Below, in pieces: positions 63,826 through 64,000 of a DNA stretch of 64,000 nucleotides (positions are counted from its first letter, which is position 1; each line of letters opens with the position of its first letter). The stretch comes from Petrolisthes cinctipes. Taxonomy: Eukaryota; Arthropoda; Malacostraca; Decapoda; Porcellanidae. Under the pieces are notes generated by a model. The model did not search any database, was not told where the DNA came from, and saw nothing but the letters and a program-made list of their open reading frames with translations. The DNA is taken from contig JAWQEG010000136.1 of the NCBI GenBank assembly GCA_033782935.1, positions 197,501 through 261,500 on the forward strand, in the 5' to 3' direction. Both the position numbers and the translations under genes were made by a program.

Positions 63826-64000
63826 TGAAGACTGAGTGTGGAAATATTCCCTCTCCAACATGTTGGCAGTCCTGATGACTTGAAGATGTGTAAGGTGGTG
63901 CAGTCAGTCAGTTCACAAGACAAGGTGTATATGGAATGTCACACTAATATCAACCTTGTAGCAGAAGACAGTAAAGACCAATACGGCATCAAATACAACG
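63826..64000 (+). CDS. Candidate exon running off the window
   Basis: The frame is open from about 63826 to the edge and reads non-repetitive protein: VEIFPLQHVGSPDDLKMCK, VVQSVSSQDKVYMECHTNI, LVAEDSKDQYGIKYN. The last about 40 residues alternate hydrophobic and polar like a beta-rich fold. There is only faint resemblance to the start of PCNA-fold checkpoint proteins (RAD9/RAD1), too weak to name it. The minus strand of the same stretch also has a 65-codon frame, so strand is uncertain. Confidence 0.3.

Overview
The window looks like repeat-saturated nuclear DNA from an arthropod, most likely a decapod crustacean. This is inferred from four things: the only telomere-like motif is the arthropod pentamer TTAGG/CCTAA, simple-sequence DNA is extremely dense, introns and intergenic DNA are AT-rich, and there are many non-LTR retrotransposon fossils and short terminal-inverted-repeat (TIR) elements. 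There is no prokaryotic operon structure. No complete host gene can be demonstrated. Only a few short exon-like pieces are visible: 979-1083, 12413-12518 with 12606-12642, 23217-23296 (PH-domain-like, resembling outspread) and 63826-64000.

Layout. 0-7 kb: a decayed LINE reverse-transcriptase tail, several TTAA-flanked short elements, a hAT-type transposon remnant with an 8-bp target duplication, and a LINE zinc-knuckle fossil amplified as a 109-bp tandem repeat. 7-10 kb: one arm of a large inverted repeat whose partner lies at 51.8-55.1 kb. 10-13.4 kb: hAT-like miniature elements carrying CCTAA repeats, an AT microsatellite, a GC-rich TTAA element and candidate exons. 13.5-18.6 kb: the only near-complete autonomous element, a two-ORF LINE on the minus strand with a full-length endonuclease/reverse transcriptase. 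19.1-22.1 and 40.9-43.4 kb: two oppositely oriented copies of one TIR element, each filled with a giant (TATATAAAA/TTTT) array. 24.7-26.1 and 32.5-33.8 kb: a direct duplication carrying CT-rich minisatellites, with a Gypsy integrase fossil beside the first copy. 27-40 kb: short elements and ATT, CA and purine arrays, including two facing ATT arrays. 43-49 kb: more short elements and a tRNA-derived SINE. 50-51.4 kb: more telomere-motif hAT-like elements, one of which splits a LINE fossil. 55.3-57.4 kb: a C-rich 22-bp array followed by a G-rich 63-bp array. 58-64 kb: CT/TG minisatellites, duplicated CCAAT-box modules, further LINE fossils and possibly unique sequence.

How the parts relate. Most of the window can be assigned to roughly ten short element families: two flanked by TTAA, one with 8-bp target duplications, and several with Tc1/mariner-style TA-CAGT or TA-CACT ends. 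They insert into one another, and their internal short repeats (ATT, CCTAA, GGGGG tracts, AT) have repeatedly expanded into arrays. Most long open frames in the window are products of tandem repetition and are not listed as genes.
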